Of a DNA stretch of 64,000 nucleotides, positions 28,491 to 37,977 are shown in pieces; the stretch's first letter is position 1; every line of letters begins with the position of its first letter. The stretch is taken from contig NZ_FOBO01000007.1 in the NCBI RefSeq assembly GCF_900109855.1, positions 62,001 to 126,000 of the forward strand, given 5' to 3'. This DNA comes from Roseovarius tolerans (lineage in GTDB: Bacteria; Pseudomonadota; Alphaproteobacteria; Rhodobacterales; Rhodobacteraceae). The translations under genes and the position numbers were made by a program. The notes under the pieces were generated by a model that was not told the DNA's origin, did no database searches, and was given only the letters and a program-made list of their open reading frames with translations.

Positions 28491-29696
28491 ATGGCAGGTG
28501 TCGTTGTGGTGGGGGCAGGGCAGGCGGGTGCTGCTCTGGTGGCGAAGCTGCGAAATGATGGTTACGACAGCCCGGTGACCCTGTTCGGAGAGGAGCCGGT
28601 GCCGCCCTATCAGCGCCCGCCCCTGTCCAAGAAATATCTGCTGGGCGATATGGCGCTGGAGCGGCTCTATCTGCGGCCCGAAAGCTATTACGCCGAGGCC
28701 GGGATCGAGTTGCGCACCGGCCTGCGCGTGACCGGCATCGACCGGGCGGCGCAGGAGGTGGTGATGGGCGAGGAACGGCTCAGCTACGAGCACCTCGTGC
28801 TGGCCACCGGCTCGCTCCCGCGCCGTCTGCCCGCTGCAATCGGTGGCGATCTGGGCGGCGTCCACGTGGTACGTACGCTCGCGGATGTGGACGCGATGGC
28901 GCCGGGATTTCAGCCGGGCGCAAAGGTGCTCATCGTCGGCGGCGGCTATATCGGGCTTGAGGCGGCGGCGGTGGCGGCCTCGCGCGGCATGCAGGTGGTT
29001 CTGGTCGAGATGGCCGAGCGCATCCTGCAACGGGTGGCAGCAAAGGAGACCTCGGATTACTTTCGCGCGCTGCATACCCGCCACGGCGTGGATATCCGCG
29101 AGGGCGTGGGGCTGGAGCGGCTCTTGGGCGACGGCCAAGTCAGCGGCGCGCGGCTCAGCGATGGGTCTGATCTGGATGTGGATATGGTGATCGTCGGCGT
29201 CGGTATCGCCCCGGACACAAAGCTTGCCGAGGCCGCCGGGCTTGAGACCTGCAACGGCATCGCTGTCGATGCGCAGGGCCGCACCTCGGACCCGGCGATC
29301 TGGGCGGTGGGCGATTGCGCCTCGTTCCCGCATCAGGGCGGACGGCTGCGGCTGGAAAGCGTTCCCAATGCCATCGACATGGGCGAGTGCGTGGCGGGCA
29401 ATATCATGGGCCGCGCGCAGGACTACGTGCCGCAGCCGTGGTTCTGGTCGGATCAATATGATGTCAAATTGCAGATCGCCGGGCTCAGCACCGGTTATGA
29501 CCGGATCGTCATCCGCGACGGCGGCGCGGCGATGTCGTTCTGGTATTACCGGGGCGATCAATTGCTGGCCGTGGACGCGATGAACGACCCGCGCGCCTAT
29601 ATGGTCGGCAAGCGGCTGATCGACGCCGGGAAATCCGCCGACCCGGTCTTGGTGGCCGATGCCGGGGCCGATCTCAAACCGCTCTTGAAACCGTGA
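28491..29696 (+). CDS. FAD-dependent ferredoxin/rubredoxin reductase
   Basis: The protein has 401 residues. An FAD-binding VVVGAGQAGAAL is at the N-terminus, PPYQRPPLSKKYL near residue 40, an NAD(P)-binding IVGGGYIGLEAA about 145-156, a second FAD motif AVGDCA about 275, and a reductase C-terminal domain (PWFWSDQYDVKLQIAG). This is the class feeding electrons from NADH to small ferredoxins for P450s or oxygenases. No oxygenase is adjacent. The stop overlaps the rsmD start as GTGA. Confidence 0.88.
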   Translation: MAGVVVVGAGQAGAALVAKLRNDGYDSPVTLFGEEPVPPYQRPPLSKKYLLGDMALERLYLRPESYYAEAGIELRTGLRVTGIDRAAQEVVMGEERLSYEHLVLATGSLPRRLPAAIGGDLGGVHVVRTLADVDAMAPGFQPGAKVLIVGGGYIGLEAAAVAASRGMQVVLVEMAERILQRVAAKETSDYFRALHTRHGVDIREGVGLERLLGDGQVSGARLSDGSDLDVDMVIVGVGIAPDTKLAEAAGLETCNGIAVDAQGRTSDPAIWAVGDCASFPHQGGRLRLESVPNAIDMGECVAGNIMGRAQDYVPQPWFWSDQYDVKLQIAGLSTGYDRIVIRDGGAAMSFWYYRGDQLLAVDAMNDPRAYMVGKRLIDAGKSADPVLVADAGADLKPLLKP

Positions 29697-30250
29697 GGAT
29701 CATCGGCGGCGCGCATCGCGGGCGGGCGCTCGCCAGTGTCGGAAAGGGCGATGCGGCGGCGCATCTGCGGCCCACCTCCGACCGGGTGCGCGAGAGCCTC
29801 TTCAACGTGCTCGCGGGGGGCTATGGCGATCCGGTCACGGGGGCGCATGTGCTTGATATCTTCGCGGGCACCGGCGCGCTTGGGCTCGAGGCGCTGTCGC
29901 GCGGGGCCGAGGGGGTGAGCTTCATCGAGAGCGGGCGCAAGGCGCTTTCGCTCTTGCGGCAGAATATCGGGCTCTGCCGGGCAGAGGCGGCGTGTCGGGT
30001 GTTTGCGGTCGACGCACGCAAGCCGGGGGCCAATCCCGGCGTGCCGCATGACTTGGTGTTTCTTGATCCGCCCTATGGCAAGGGGCTGGGCGAGGCGGCA
30101 TTGGCGGCGGCATTGGCCGGGGGCTGGATGTCCGAGGCGGCGCTGATCGTCTGGGAAGAGAGCGCCGCGATCACCCCGCCCGACGGCCTGCGCCTAATCG
30201 AAGAGCGGCGCTACGGCGACACGATGATCCGGTTTCTGGAGCGGGGATAG
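29693..30250 (+). CDS. rsmD: 16S rRNA (guanine(966)-N2)-methyltransferase RsmD
   Basis: The protein has 185 residues from GTG 29693. It contains RIIGGAHRGRAL at the start, the AdoMet motif LDIFAGTGALGLEALSRGA and the catalytic FLDPPYGKG. It methylates G966 in the 30S subunit. Coupled by a 4-bp overlap to the reductase gene. The 3' end is followed by a 218-bp intergenic repeat. Confidence 0.93.
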   Translation: MRIIGGAHRGRALASVGKGDAAAHLRPTSDRVRESLFNVLAGGYGDPVTGAHVLDIFAGTGALGLEALSRGAEGVSFIESGRKALSLLRQNIGLCRAEAACRVFAVDARKPGANPGVPHDLVFLDPPYGKGLGEAALAAALAGGWMSEAALIVWEESAAITPPDGLRLIEERRYGDTMIRFLERG

Positions 30251-30272
30251 GTGAGGGTTCAGAGGGGGTTTT

Positions 30273-30490
30273 GGCCTGAAGCGGACGTTTGGTTGCAGCA
30301 CCTGCGCGGAACAAGGCCGAAGGCCGCCGCGCATCGCCGGGCCGCCCCCCGGCACGGCGGTTTGGCTGCAACCTGTGCATCGCGTGGATGTTTTCCTGAC
30401 GTGGCAGAGATAAAGTGTTGCAGAACAGGCGTTGGATCGCCGTACCGCGGCCCGTCGATGCGCGGCTCACGTCAACGGCAGCTTCAGGCC
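30273..30490. repeat. Intergenic repeat family, copy 1 (full, 218 bp)
   Basis: The element is bounded by perfect 10-bp inverted ends, GGCCTGAAGC at 30273-30282 and GCTTCAGGCC at 30481-30490. The interior carries GGCCGAAGGCCGCCGCGC and CCGCGGCCCGTCGATGCGCG, both shared with copies 2 and 3. It lies between convergent rsmD and the UbiH-type gene. It contains no credible gene; the short frames in it are by-products of its G+C-rich palindromes. Confidence 0.8.
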
Positions 30491-30503
30491 AACAGCCCCC
30501 ACC

Positions 30504-31721
30504 TCACCCCTTCATCAACTCCGGCAGATCCCCCGTCAGCCCCGCCGCCTCGCGGATGAAACCCCGGCGCAGCCCCGGCATCTGGCTGATCGCCCCCATC
30601 CCGAGATCACGCGCCGCGCGCAGAATCGGATTGTCGTTGGAGAACAGCCGGTTGGTGAGGTCCGTCGCCATCGCCAGTGTCGCGGTATCGAACCGCCGCC
30701 ATTGCTGATAGCGGGCGAGAACGTCGGCGGCGGCGATATCCTCACCCCGGCGACTGGCCTCGGTCATCACCTGCGCAAGAGCCGCCACATCCCGCAGCCC
30801 GGCGTTCAGCCCCTGACCCGCGATCGGGTGCATCCCGTGGGCGGCGTCGCCGATCAGGGCGAGGCGGTCGGCGACAAAGCTGTTCGCCACCGTCAGGCTG
30901 AGCGGATAGGTGTAGCGCTTGCCGCGCAGCTTGATCCCGCCGAGGAAATCACCGAATCGGGGCCGCAGCACCTCCATGAACTCGGCATCCGGCAGCGCGG
31001 CGAAGCGTGCAGCGGTGGCGTCTGTCTCGCTCCAAACGATAGAGCTGACATTCCCCGGCAGCGGCAGAATGGCGAGCGGCCCGGGCGGCATGAAGAACTG
31101 ATGCGCGATCCCGTGATGCGGCAGGTCATGTTCGATGGCCGCGACAAGCGCAGTCTGGCCATAGCCCCACCCCGTGCGGCTGATACCTGCCCGCCCAGCG
31201 GTGCCCGAACCACGCCCGTCAGCCCCGATGAGCACGCGCCCGGCAAGCACCTTGCCCGACGCAAGCGTGACAGAGACGCCGGTCGCCCCCGCCTCCTGCG
31301 CCGTCACCGTGTCACTGGATACCTGCGCAATCAGCGGCTCCTCGGCCATCGCCTCGATCAGTGCGCGGCGCAGGAAGCGGTCTTCGAGCATGTGGCCCAT
31401 CGGCCCTTCCTCGATCTCGGCATGGTCGAAATGCAGGAAGAACGGCGAGGGGCCCTCGCCCGCGCGCCCGTCCGAGACCTTGATTTCCAGCATCGGTTGC
31501 GCGTTCTCCGCCACCCGCTCCCAGAGGCCAAGATTGTGCAACAGCCGCACCGAGGCCAGCGCAAGCGCGTAGGACCGCCCGTCAAAACCGGCATTCTTGC
31601 GGGTGGGCTCGGGCAGGGCGTCGATCACGGTCGAGGAAAGCCCCGCCCGGGCGGCGGCGAGCGCCAGTGCCGGGCCATTCAGCCCTCCGCCGACGATCAG
31701 GATATCGCTGTCATGTTCCAT
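30504..31721 (-). CDS. UbiH/Coq6-family FAD-dependent hydroxylase
   Basis: The protein has 405 residues from MEHDSDILIVGGG. It has the N-terminal FAD motif GGGLNGPALALAAARAG, a middle GADGRGS motif and the C-terminal GDAAHGMHPIAGQGLN signature of ubiquinone-ring hydroxylases. Members hydroxylate positions of the ubiquinone ring (UbiH, UbiF, UbiI, UbiL types); the position cannot be told from sequence alone. The frame is open upstream to 31856, but MEHDSD gives the normal start. Confidence 0.9.
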   Translation of the reverse strand: MEHDSDILIVGGGLNGPALALAAARAGLSSTVIDALPEPTRKNAGFDGRSYALALASVRLLHNLGLWERVAENAQPMLEIKVSDGRAGEGPSPFFLHFDHAEIEEGPMGHMLEDRFLRRALIEAMAEEPLIAQVSSDTVTAQEAGATGVSVTLASGKVLAGRVLIGADGRGSGTAGRAGISRTGWGYGQTALVAAIEHDLPHHGIAHQFFMPPGPLAILPLPGNVSSIVWSETDATAARFAALPDAEFMEVLRPRFGDFLGGIKLRGKRYTYPLSLTVANSFVADRLALIGDAAHGMHPIAGQGLNAGLRDVAALAQVMTEASRRGEDIAAADVLARYQQWRRFDTATLAMATDLTNRLFSNDNPILRAARDLGMGAISQMPGLRRGFIREAAGLTGDLPELMKG

Positions 31722-31809
31722 GGCCCTCAATATGTCCGTGTGTGCGGGATTGTCCATGCGCCGGTCTGCCGCTAGCACTGTTTTCAGGATAATGAGAGGG
31801 GACGGCACG

Positions 31810-33144
31810 ATGCAGGACTGGCTGAGACTGACGGCGGGCGATCTGGGACGCGGCATTGACCGGGGCGAAATCGACCCCGAGGCGCTCTGCGATACCTACC
31901 TTTCCGCGATCAGCGCCCATCCGTTGCGCGACCGCATCTACAGCGCCGTCACCGAGACCCGCGCCCGCGCCGAGGCGGCCGCGGCGGCCGCCCGGGCCAA
32001 GGCCGGACAGCGGCTTGGGCCGCTCGATGGCGTGCCGGTCAGCTGGAAGGATCTCTTCGACAGCGCGGGCGTGGCGACCGAGGCGGGCTCAGCCCTGCTC
32101 AAGGGCCGCGTGCCCGGGCGCGATGCCGAGGTGCTGCGCAACGGCACGGCGGCGGGGCTCGTCTGCCTCGGCAAGACCCATATGAGCGAGCTGGCCTTTT
32201 CCGGTCTGGGCCTCAATCCGGTGACCGCGACACCGCCCTGCGTGAACAACGCGGACGCGGTGCCCGGCGGCTCCTCCTCGGGGGCGGCGGCCAGCGTGGC
32301 CTTCGATCTGGCGGCCTGCGGAATCGGGTCCGATACCGGCGGCTCGGTGCGTATTCCTGCGGCCTGGAACGATCTGGTGGGCCTCAAGACCACCTCGGGC
32401 CGCGTCTCGCTGCAAGGCGTGGTGCCGCTCTGCCTGCGATTCGATACCGTGGGCCCGCTGGCGCGCTCGGTCCAGGATGCCGCCCTGATGCTCGCGGCGC
32501 TCGAAGGCGGCAAGGCGGCGGATTTGCGCGGTGCGTCGCTCTCGGGGATGCGCTTTGCCGCGCTGCAAACCGTGGTGATGGACGATATACGGTCGGAACC
32601 CGAGGCGGGCTATGCCGCGGCCTGCGCGCGGCTGCGCGACGCCGGTGCCGTGATCGAGGAGATCGAAGCCCCGGAAGTGGCCGAGGCTATGCCGCTCTCG
32701 CCCGCGCTCTTTTCCGGCGAAGCCTATGGGTTGTGGCGCGACGTGATCGAGGCCGACCCCGACAAGATGTTCGCCCCCATCCGCGAACGGTTCCGGGGCG
32801 GCAAGGCGATCTCGGCGGCGGATTACGTGGCGGGCTGGCACAGGCTCGAAGGGCTGCGCGCGGCGTGGCACGCGCGGGTGGCGGGCTATGACGCGGCGCT
32901 GATGCCTACCGCCCCGAACCTGCCTCCCGATCATGCCCGGCTGATGCAGGATGAAGACTATTACGTGACCGAAAACCTGCTGACCCTGCGCAACACCCGG
33001 GTCGGCAACCTGATGGGGCTCTGCGCCGTGACGCTGCCCACGGGCGTTGCGTCCTGCGGGATCATGCTCTGCGGCACACCGTTTCAGGAAGAGCGCCTGC
33101 TGCGGGTTGCAGCGGCGGTGGAAGCCGCGCTTGGGACCACGTGA
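31810..33144 (+). CDS. Amidase-signature family hydrolase
   Basis: The protein has 444 residues from ATG 31810 (GAGAGGGG upstream). The catalytic triad of the amidase signature family is K80 (VSWKDLFD), S155 (GGSSSGAAAS) and S179 (GSDTGGSVRIPA). It hydrolyses a C-N amide bond; with no gatCB neighbours it is a catabolic amidase rather than GatA. The substrate is not predictable. Followed by the short derivative of the intergenic repeat. Confidence 0.9.
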   Translation: MQDWLRLTAGDLGRGIDRGEIDPEALCDTYLSAISAHPLRDRIYSAVTETRARAEAAAAAARAKAGQRLGPLDGVPVSWKDLFDSAGVATEAGSALLKGRVPGRDAEVLRNGTAAGLVCLGKTHMSELAFSGLGLNPVTATPPCVNNADAVPGGSSSGAAASVAFDLAACGIGSDTGGSVRIPAAWNDLVGLKTTSGRVSLQGVVPLCLRFDTVGPLARSVQDAALMLAALEGGKAADLRGASLSGMRFAALQTVVMDDIRSEPEAGYAAACARLRDAGAVIEEIEAPEVAEAMPLSPALFSGEAYGLWRDVIEADPDKMFAPIRERFRGGKAISAADYVAGWHRLEGLRAAWHARVAGYDAALMPTAPNLPPDHARLMQDEDYYVTENLLTLRNTRVGNLMGLCAVTLPTGVASCGIMLCGTPFQEERLLRVAAAVEAALGTT

Positions 33145-33168
33145 GCGTTCGGACGGTTTGTCCGCGAA

Positions 33169-33252
33169 GGTGGGGTTTGGTCTGAAGCGGATCTTTGCGC
33201 GGCGGACCCCGGCGCGGCTCACTGCAATGACAGTTCCAGACCAAACCCCACC
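33169..33252. repeat. Intergenic repeat family, short hairpin derivative (copy 4)
   Basis: GGTGGGGTTTGGTCTG at 33169-33184 is a perfect inverted match to 33237-33252, giving a 16-bp stem. Inside are TCTGAAGCGGA and GGCGCGGCTCACTGCAA, which correspond to the two ends of the 220-bp family; the middle is deleted. It separates the convergent amidase and Dabb genes and may also end transcription. Confidence 0.65.
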
Positions 33253-33287
33253 CTCGCCATGTGAGGCTCTTACCGCTCCGTCGGCGC

Positions 33288-33578
33288 TCAGCCAGCCTTG
33301 AAATCAGCCGCGATCCGCAATTCCCGCATCGGGCGCACCAGCGCGATGCATTCGGCATAGATCGGATGCGCCTTGTAGGCCGCAAGCGCGTCTTCATCAT
33401 CAAACTCGCCATACACCACGAGATCCACCCGCTCTTGCGAAATCGCATCGCTTTGCAGGTTGCGCCCGACTTCGAAATGGCTCGAATGCGGGATTTCGGC
33501 GAGCATCATCAGGCCCTCGCGGACGCGATCCACATCCTCGGGATTGGCAGCGGAAAAGAAAACGATATGGCGGATCAT
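33288..33578 (-). CDS. Dabb-domain (stress-responsive A/B barrel) protein
   Basis: The protein has 96 residues: a single dimeric alpha+beta barrel domain with MIRHIVFF at the start and a central HFEVGRNLQSD. Dabb proteins include small dimeric enzymes, but most, as here, have no known reaction. It lies 3 bp after hisE on the same strand, so it probably rides on the histidine transcript. Confidence 0.82.
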   Translation of the reverse strand: MIRHIVFFSAANPEDVDRVREGLMMLAEIPHSSHFEVGRNLQSDAISQERVDLVVYGEFDDEDALAAYKAHPIYAECIALVRPMRELRIAADFKAG

Positions 33579-33581
33579 GTC

Positions 33582-33896
33582 CTAGTCTTTCGAACGAGAG
33601 GCTTTTTCGGATAGGCCGGAGGTGCCCTGTCGGCGCGCCAGTTCGGCCATCACGTCATCTAGCGCGACACCGCGCGATTGCAGCATGACCAGCAAGTGAA
33701 AGAGCACATCCGCCGCCTCGGAGGTCAGACGCGCGCGGTCGCCTTTCACCGCCTCGATGATCGCCTCAACGGCCTCTTCGCCGAATTTCTCGGCGCATTT
33801 CTCGGGGCCCTTGGCGAGCAGCTTGGCAGTCCAGCTGCTGTCGGGATCGACGCTCGCGCGGGCGGCGATGGTACGGGCCAGATCGTCGAGCGTCAT
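33582..33896 (-). CDS. hisE: Phosphoribosyl-ATP pyrophosphatase
   Basis: The protein has 104 residues of the MazG-like HisE fold, with [22 protein letters not shown] carrying the metal-binding glutamates and [15 protein letters not shown]. It performs the second step of histidine synthesis. It is separate from hisI, which is not in the window. The ATG overlaps the hisF stop by 4 bp. Confidence 0.95.
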   Translation of the reverse strand: MTLDDLARTIAARASVDPDSSWTAKLLAKGPEKCAEKFGEEAVEAIIEAVKGDRARLTSEAADVLFHLLVMLQSRGVALDDVMAELARRQGTSGLSEKASRSKD

Positions 33897-34681
33897 GCAG
33901 CGAGCCTCATGGGAATGCCTGCGGCGGCCATATGTGCCTTGGCCTCTGCAATGGTGTAGGTGCCGAAATGAAAGATCGAGGCGGCGAGCACGGCCGAGGC
34001 ATGGCCCTCGGTCACACCCTCCACCAGATGATCGAGCGTGCCGACGCCACCGCTCGCGATCACTGGAATGTCCACCGCATCGGCGATGGCACGGGTGAGG
34101 GCGAGGTTGAACCCCGCCTTGGTGCCGTCGCGATCCATCGAGGTGAGCAGGATCTCGCCCGCGCCCTTCTCGGCGACAAGCCGTGCGAACTCCACAGCGT
34201 CAATCCCTGTGGGCTTGCGCCCGCCATGGGTGAAAATCTCCCACTTGCCGGGGTCGCCCCGGAGGGGCGCAGGGGTGCTCACGGTCTTGGCGTCGATCGC
34301 CACCACGATGCACTGGCTGCCGAACCGGTCGGCGGCGCGGGCCACAACATCCGGGTCGGCCACCGCCGCCGAGTTGAAGCTGACCTTGTCCGCCCCCGCC
34401 AGCAGCAGCGCGCGCACATCCTCCGGGCTGCGCACCCCGCCGCCCACGGTCAGCGGGACAAAGCATTGCTCGGCGGTGCGGCGCACCACGTCGAACATGG
34501 TGCCCCGGTTCTCATGCGTGGCGTGAATGTCGAGGAAACACAGCTCATCCGCCCCCGCCGCATCATAGGCGCGCGCGGCATCGACCGGATCACCCGCGTC
34601 GCGCAGACCCACGAAATTCACGCCCTTGACCACGCGGCCATCGGCGACATCGAGACAGGGGATGATACGGGTCTTGAGCAT
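33893..34681 (-). CDS. hisF: Imidazole glycerol phosphate synthase cyclase subunit
   Basis: The protein has 262 residues, a TIM barrel starting [20 protein letters not shown]. Catalytic Asp residues are in IPCLDV and in SMDRDGT, with phosphate-binding VGGGVRS and IASGGVG. It uses ammonia from HisH to make IGP and AICAR. HisH is encoded 3.3 kb away on the same strand. Confidence 0.96.
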   Translation of the reverse strand: MLKTRIIPCLDVADGRVVKGVNFVGLRDAGDPVDAARAYDAAGADELCFLDIHATHENRGTMFDVVRRTAEQCFVPLTVGGGVRSPEDVRALLLAGADKVSFNSAAVADPDVVARAADRFGSQCIVVAIDAKTVSTPAPLRGDPGKWEIFTHGGRKPTGIDAVEFARLVAEKGAGEILLTSMDRDGTKAGFNLALTRAIADAVDIPVIASGGVGTLDHLVEGVTEGHASAVLAASIFHFGTYTIAEAKAHMAAAGIPMRLAA

Positions 34682-34783
34682 ATTGTCGCTGTTACAGGAA
34701 TTTCACGGCGTTGTTTATGGGCTTTCAGGTCAAGATGCCAGAGGATGCAGCCATTATCTGTTTATGAATTGAGGGAGTTTACC

Positions 34784-35236
34784 ATGAAGCGTTTTCTTGT
34801 CGCAGCCGCGATCACCCTGGCCGGGTTGCCTGCCTTGGCCAGCAATGACGATATCGTCAAGGTCAAGTCCTCCGGCGACGTGGCCACCACCATGGACCGG
34901 CTCGAGGCGGCGGTCACCGGCGCAGGGGCCAATGTCTTTGCCCGCGTCGATCACGCTGCGGGGGCGGCCTCGGTGGACATGGACCTGGTCCCGACACAGG
35001 TGCTGATCTTCGGCAATCCCAAGATCGGTACGCAAGCGATGCAGGACGATCCGGTAGCGGGGCTGTTCCTGCCGATGAAGGTACTGGTTTATCAGGATGG
35101 CGCAGGCCAGACGTGGCTCGCCTATGAAGATCCCAAGGAGATGTTCGACGATCTCTCGATCTCGGACGACGCGGAGTACCTCAAGATGATGAGTGGCGCG
35201 CTTGGCAAGCTGACGGGTAAAGCGGCGGGGCAGTAA
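34784..35236 (+). CDS. Secreted DUF302-domain protein
   Basis: The protein has 150 residues with a Sec signal (MKRFLVAAAITLAGLPALA, 1-19). The mature part is a DUF302 domain (PTQVLIFGNPKIGTQAM; LPMKVLVYQD). DUF302 proteins are small periplasmic or cytoplasmic proteins of unknown role. It is a plus-strand gene set between hisF and hisA, which are on the minus strand. ATG 34784 follows GAGGGAG. Confidence 0.85.
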   Translation: MKRFLVAAAITLAGLPALASNDDIVKVKSSGDVATTMDRLEAAVTGAGANVFARVDHAAGAASVDMDLVPTQVLIFGNPKIGTQAMQDDPVAGLFLPMKVLVYQDGAGQTWLAYEDPKEMFDDLSISDDAEYLKMMSGALGKLTGKAAGQ

Positions 35237-35251
35237 GGCCCTGTGCCGCGC

Positions 35252-35974
35252 TCAGGATTTGAGCGCGGCAAGCGCCGCCTTCAGGTCGAGCGCCCCGTCA
35301 TAGAGCGCTCGGCCCGAAATCGCACCATTCAGCGACGCGCCGCAATCGCGTAGCGCGATCAGGTCGTCCAGCGACGACACCCCGCCCGAGGCGATCACCG
35401 GGATCGAGACGGCGCGGGCAAGTGCCGCCGTGGCCTCGACATTCGGCCCCTGCATCACGCCGTCGCGGTTGATGTCGGTATAGATGATCGCCGCGACGCC
35501 CGCATCCTCAAAGGATTTCGCGAGGTCCGTGGCATCCACATCCGTCTCTTCGGCCCAGCCCTTGGTCGCGACCAGACCATTGCGCGCGTCGATGCCCACC
35601 GCCACCTGACCGGGAAAGGCGCGTGCGGCCTCGCGCACGAGGGCGGGGTTTTCGACCGCCACGGTGCCCAGGATCACCCGCGCCAGCCCCTTTGACAGCC
35701 ACGCCTCGATCGTGGCCATGTCGCGGATGCCACCGCCAAGCTGTGCGGGCACCTTGCACCGCTCCAGAATGGCCTCGACGGGGGCTGCGTTCACCGGCGC
35801 ACCGGCAAAGGCGCCGTTGAGATCGACCAGATGCAGCCAGTCGCAGCCCGCCTCGACAAATTCCATCGCCTGCGCCGCCGGGTCGTCGTTGAATACGGTG
35901 GCAGCACCCATGTCGCCGCGCAGGAGGCGCACTGCCTTGCCGTCCTTAAGGTCGATTGCGGGGTAGAGGATCAT
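35252..35974 (-). CDS. hisA: ProFAR isomerase
   Basis: The protein has 240 residues starting [21 protein letters not shown]. It is a TIM barrel with catalytic Asp in PAIDLK and TDINRDG, plus QLGGGIRD and [11 protein letters not shown] phosphate sites. It makes PRFAR from ProFAR in histidine synthesis. It is convergent with the DUF302 gene and separated from hisF by it. Confidence 0.96.
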   Translation of the reverse strand: MILYPAIDLKDGKAVRLLRGDMGAATVFNDDPAAQAMEFVEAGCDWLHLVDLNGAFAGAPVNAAPVEAILERCKVPAQLGGGIRDMATIEAWLSKGLARVILGTVAVENPALVREAARAFPGQVAVGIDARNGLVATKGWAEETDVDATDLAKSFEDAGVAAIIYTDINRDGVMQGPNVEATAALARAVSIPVIASGGVSSLDDLIALRDCGASLNGAISGRALYDGALDLKAALAALKS

Positions 35975-36111
35975 GGGCCGGGCTCCGTGCAGGCTGTGAC
36001 GCGGGCCATTTGGCATGCGTCCGCGCGAAATGCAACGCGACCCTACGTCAGACTTGATTTGACGCGCCCGGTTGGCTCAGGCTCTGATGCATATCTCAGG
36101 GAGGACGAGAC

Positions 36112-36501
36112 ATGCGTAAACTGGTTATGATAAGTGCGGCACTGAGCCTGGTGGGCGGGATGGCGATGGCCGAGCCGCTTTTGGGCACGTGGCAGACCGC
36201 CAAGGATGACAACGGAAATTCCGGGCTGATCGAGGTTAAGCCCTGCGGCAATGCGCTCTGCGGTGAACTGGTAAAATCATTTGACGCCAATGGTCAGGAA
36301 ACGGCGAGCGACAATATCGGGCGCAACATCATTTCTGAGACCGTGCCTGTGGGGGACGGCCAATACGAGGGTAAGGTCTATGCCCCGGATCGCGACGAGA
36401 CCTACAATTCCAAGCTGGAATTGCAGGGAGATCGGCTCAAGGTCAGCGGCTGCGTGATGTTCATCTGCCGTGACGGGGGCACCTGGAAAAAGGTGCAATA
36501 A
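36112..36501 (+). CDS. Secreted DUF2147-domain protein
   Basis: The protein has 129 residues with a signal peptide (about 1-20, ALSLVGGMAMA). The mature DUF2147 domain shows LLGTWQT near the start and VSGCVMFICRDGGTWKK at the end, lipocalin-like in general pattern. Function unknown; in other bacteria such proteins bind small molecules or are stress-induced. It is divergent from hisA. Confidence 0.85.
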   Translation: MRKLVMISAALSLVGGMAMAEPLLGTWQTAKDDNGNSGLIEVKPCGNALCGELVKSFDANGQETASDNIGRNIISETVPVGDGQYEGKVYAPDRDETYNSKLELQGDRLKVSGCVMFICRDGGTWKKVQ

Positions 36502-36563
36502 GCGGCGCGGTCGTATTGGGCGGTGCTGTTTTGTCGGCCCGCCCTTTGCGTTAACATGGCCTT

Positions 36564-36998
36564 ATGAAAGATCAGTCCCTGCCTGACGCCGCCCCGCCCG
36601 CCGCCATTCTCGAAGCCGCGCTTTACGCCGATGATCTGGATGCGGCGGAGCGATTCTATGGGGATGTGCTGGGGCTGGAGCGGATCGTCCGGGTGGATGC
36701 GCGGCATGTGTTCTATCGCGTGGGCGGCGGCGTGCTGCTGATCTTTAACCCATCCGAGACATGCAAGCCGCCGGGCAACCCAGACCTGCCGGTGCCGCCC
36801 CATGGCGCACAGGGGCCTGGGCATTTCTGCTTCGCGGTGGAGGGCACGGCGCTCGACGATTGGTGCGCACGGCTGGACGCGGCAGGCGTGGAGATCGAGG
36901 CGGATTTCCACTGGCCAAACGGCGCGCGCTCGATCTATTTCCGGGATCCGGCGGGCAATTCGCTGGAGATGGCAGAGCCACGGCTGTGGGCGCGGTAG
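36564..36998 (+). CDS. VOC-family (glyoxalase/dioxygenase fold) protein
   Basis: The protein has 144 residues with the two beta-alpha-beta3 modules of the VOC fold: ALYADDLDAAERFYGDVLGL, then GPGHFCFAVEG and IYFRDPAGNSLEMAEP. Metal ligand candidates are H in GHFCF and E in LEMAEP. Members include glyoxalase, fosfomycin-type and isomerase activities; the reaction here is unknown. Confidence 0.82.
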   Translation: MKDQSLPDAAPPAAILEAALYADDLDAAERFYGDVLGLERIVRVDARHVFYRVGGGVLLIFNPSETCKPPGNPDLPVPPHGAQGPGHFCFAVEGTALDDWCARLDAAGVEIEADFHWPNGARSIYFRDPAGNSLEMAEPRLWAR

Positions 36999-37038
36999 GC
37001 TGTAAGGCAGCAACAGGCCAATCCAAGACATGCGTCTC

Positions 37039-37977
37039 TCAGCCGCCCGCCACCTCCGGTCCGAACACCGACCATCCGGTGCGCGCCGTCAGTCGTTCCA
37101 TAGCCTCGGTCCCCAGCTTGGAATTGCCGTAGTGATTGAGCCCCGGCGACCATACCGCCACCGACGCCCCCCCCGGTACGATCGAGAGTATCCCGCCACC
37201 CACGCCGCTCTTGCCCGGCAGGCCCACGCGAAAGGCATAATCGCCCGACCCATCGTAATGCCCGCAGGTCATCATCAGCGCGTTGATCCGCCGGATGCGG
37301 GCCTGTGACACAAGGCGCGGCACTCTTGGGCCACCCACCAGAAAACGTCCGGCATCGGCCAGTTGCGCACAACTCATTTCCACCGCGCATTGGTGGAAAT
37401 AGGTGCCCAGCGTCATCTCGGGCGGGTTGCTCAGGTTGCCATGCGACCGCAGGTAATGCGCCAGCGCCAGGTTGCGGTGGCCGGTCGCGGTTTCCGATGC
37501 GGCGACCCGGTCGTTGATATGGATGGCTTCATCCCCCGCCGCCGCCCGGATGAACCGCAACAGCGCGCCAAGCGCCTCACGCGGGCTGGCCCCTTCGAGC
37601 ACGGCATCGGTGGTGACGATGGCGCCTGCGTTGATGAACGGGTTGCGCGGACGGCCCTTTTCCAACTCCAGCAGCAGCATCGAATCGAACGCCTGCCCCG
37701 ATGGCTCGCGCCCGACGCGCGTCCAAAGCCGGTCGCCCAGCCGACCAAGGGCCAGCGCCAGCATGAAGAGCTTGGACACCGACTGAATCGAAAAGGCCAC
37801 GCCCGCATCGCCCGCCGTCAGTGTCGGCTGACCGGGGCGCGCGATGGCGATGGCAAACTGATCGGGGTCGATGCAGGCCAGTTCGGGGATGTAATCGGCG
37901 ACCTTGCCACGCTCGGAGGCGTCGCGCGCCTCCGCCGCAATCTCGTCGAGGATACCCTGCAACGGATCGACCGCCAT
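37039..37977 (-). CDS. glsA: Glutaminase
   Basis: The protein has 312 residues, the usual length. The catalytic S66-x-x-K69 is in SIQSVSK, with [11 protein letters not shown], SLAxxL-like YLRSHGNL and [15 protein letters not shown]. It converts glutamine to glutamate and ammonia. Its ATG follows directly after the hisH stop codon with no gap, so it is almost certainly co-transcribed with, and coupled to, the glutamine-using HisH. Confidence 0.93.
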   Translation of the reverse strand: MAVDPLQGILDEIAAEARDASERGKVADYIPELACIDPDQFAIAIARPGQPTLTAGDAGVAFSIQSVSKLFMLALALGRLGDRLWTRVGREPSGQAFDSMLLLELEKGRPRNPFINAGAIVTTDAVLEGASPREALGALLRFIRAAAGDEAIHINDRVAASETATGHRNLALAHYLRSHGNLSNPPEMTLGTYFHQCAVEMSCAQLADAGRFLVGGPRVPRLVSQARIRRINALMMTCGHYDGSGDYAFRVGLPGKSGVGGGILSIVPGGASVAVWSPGLNHYGNSKLGTEAMERLTARTGWSVFGPEVAGG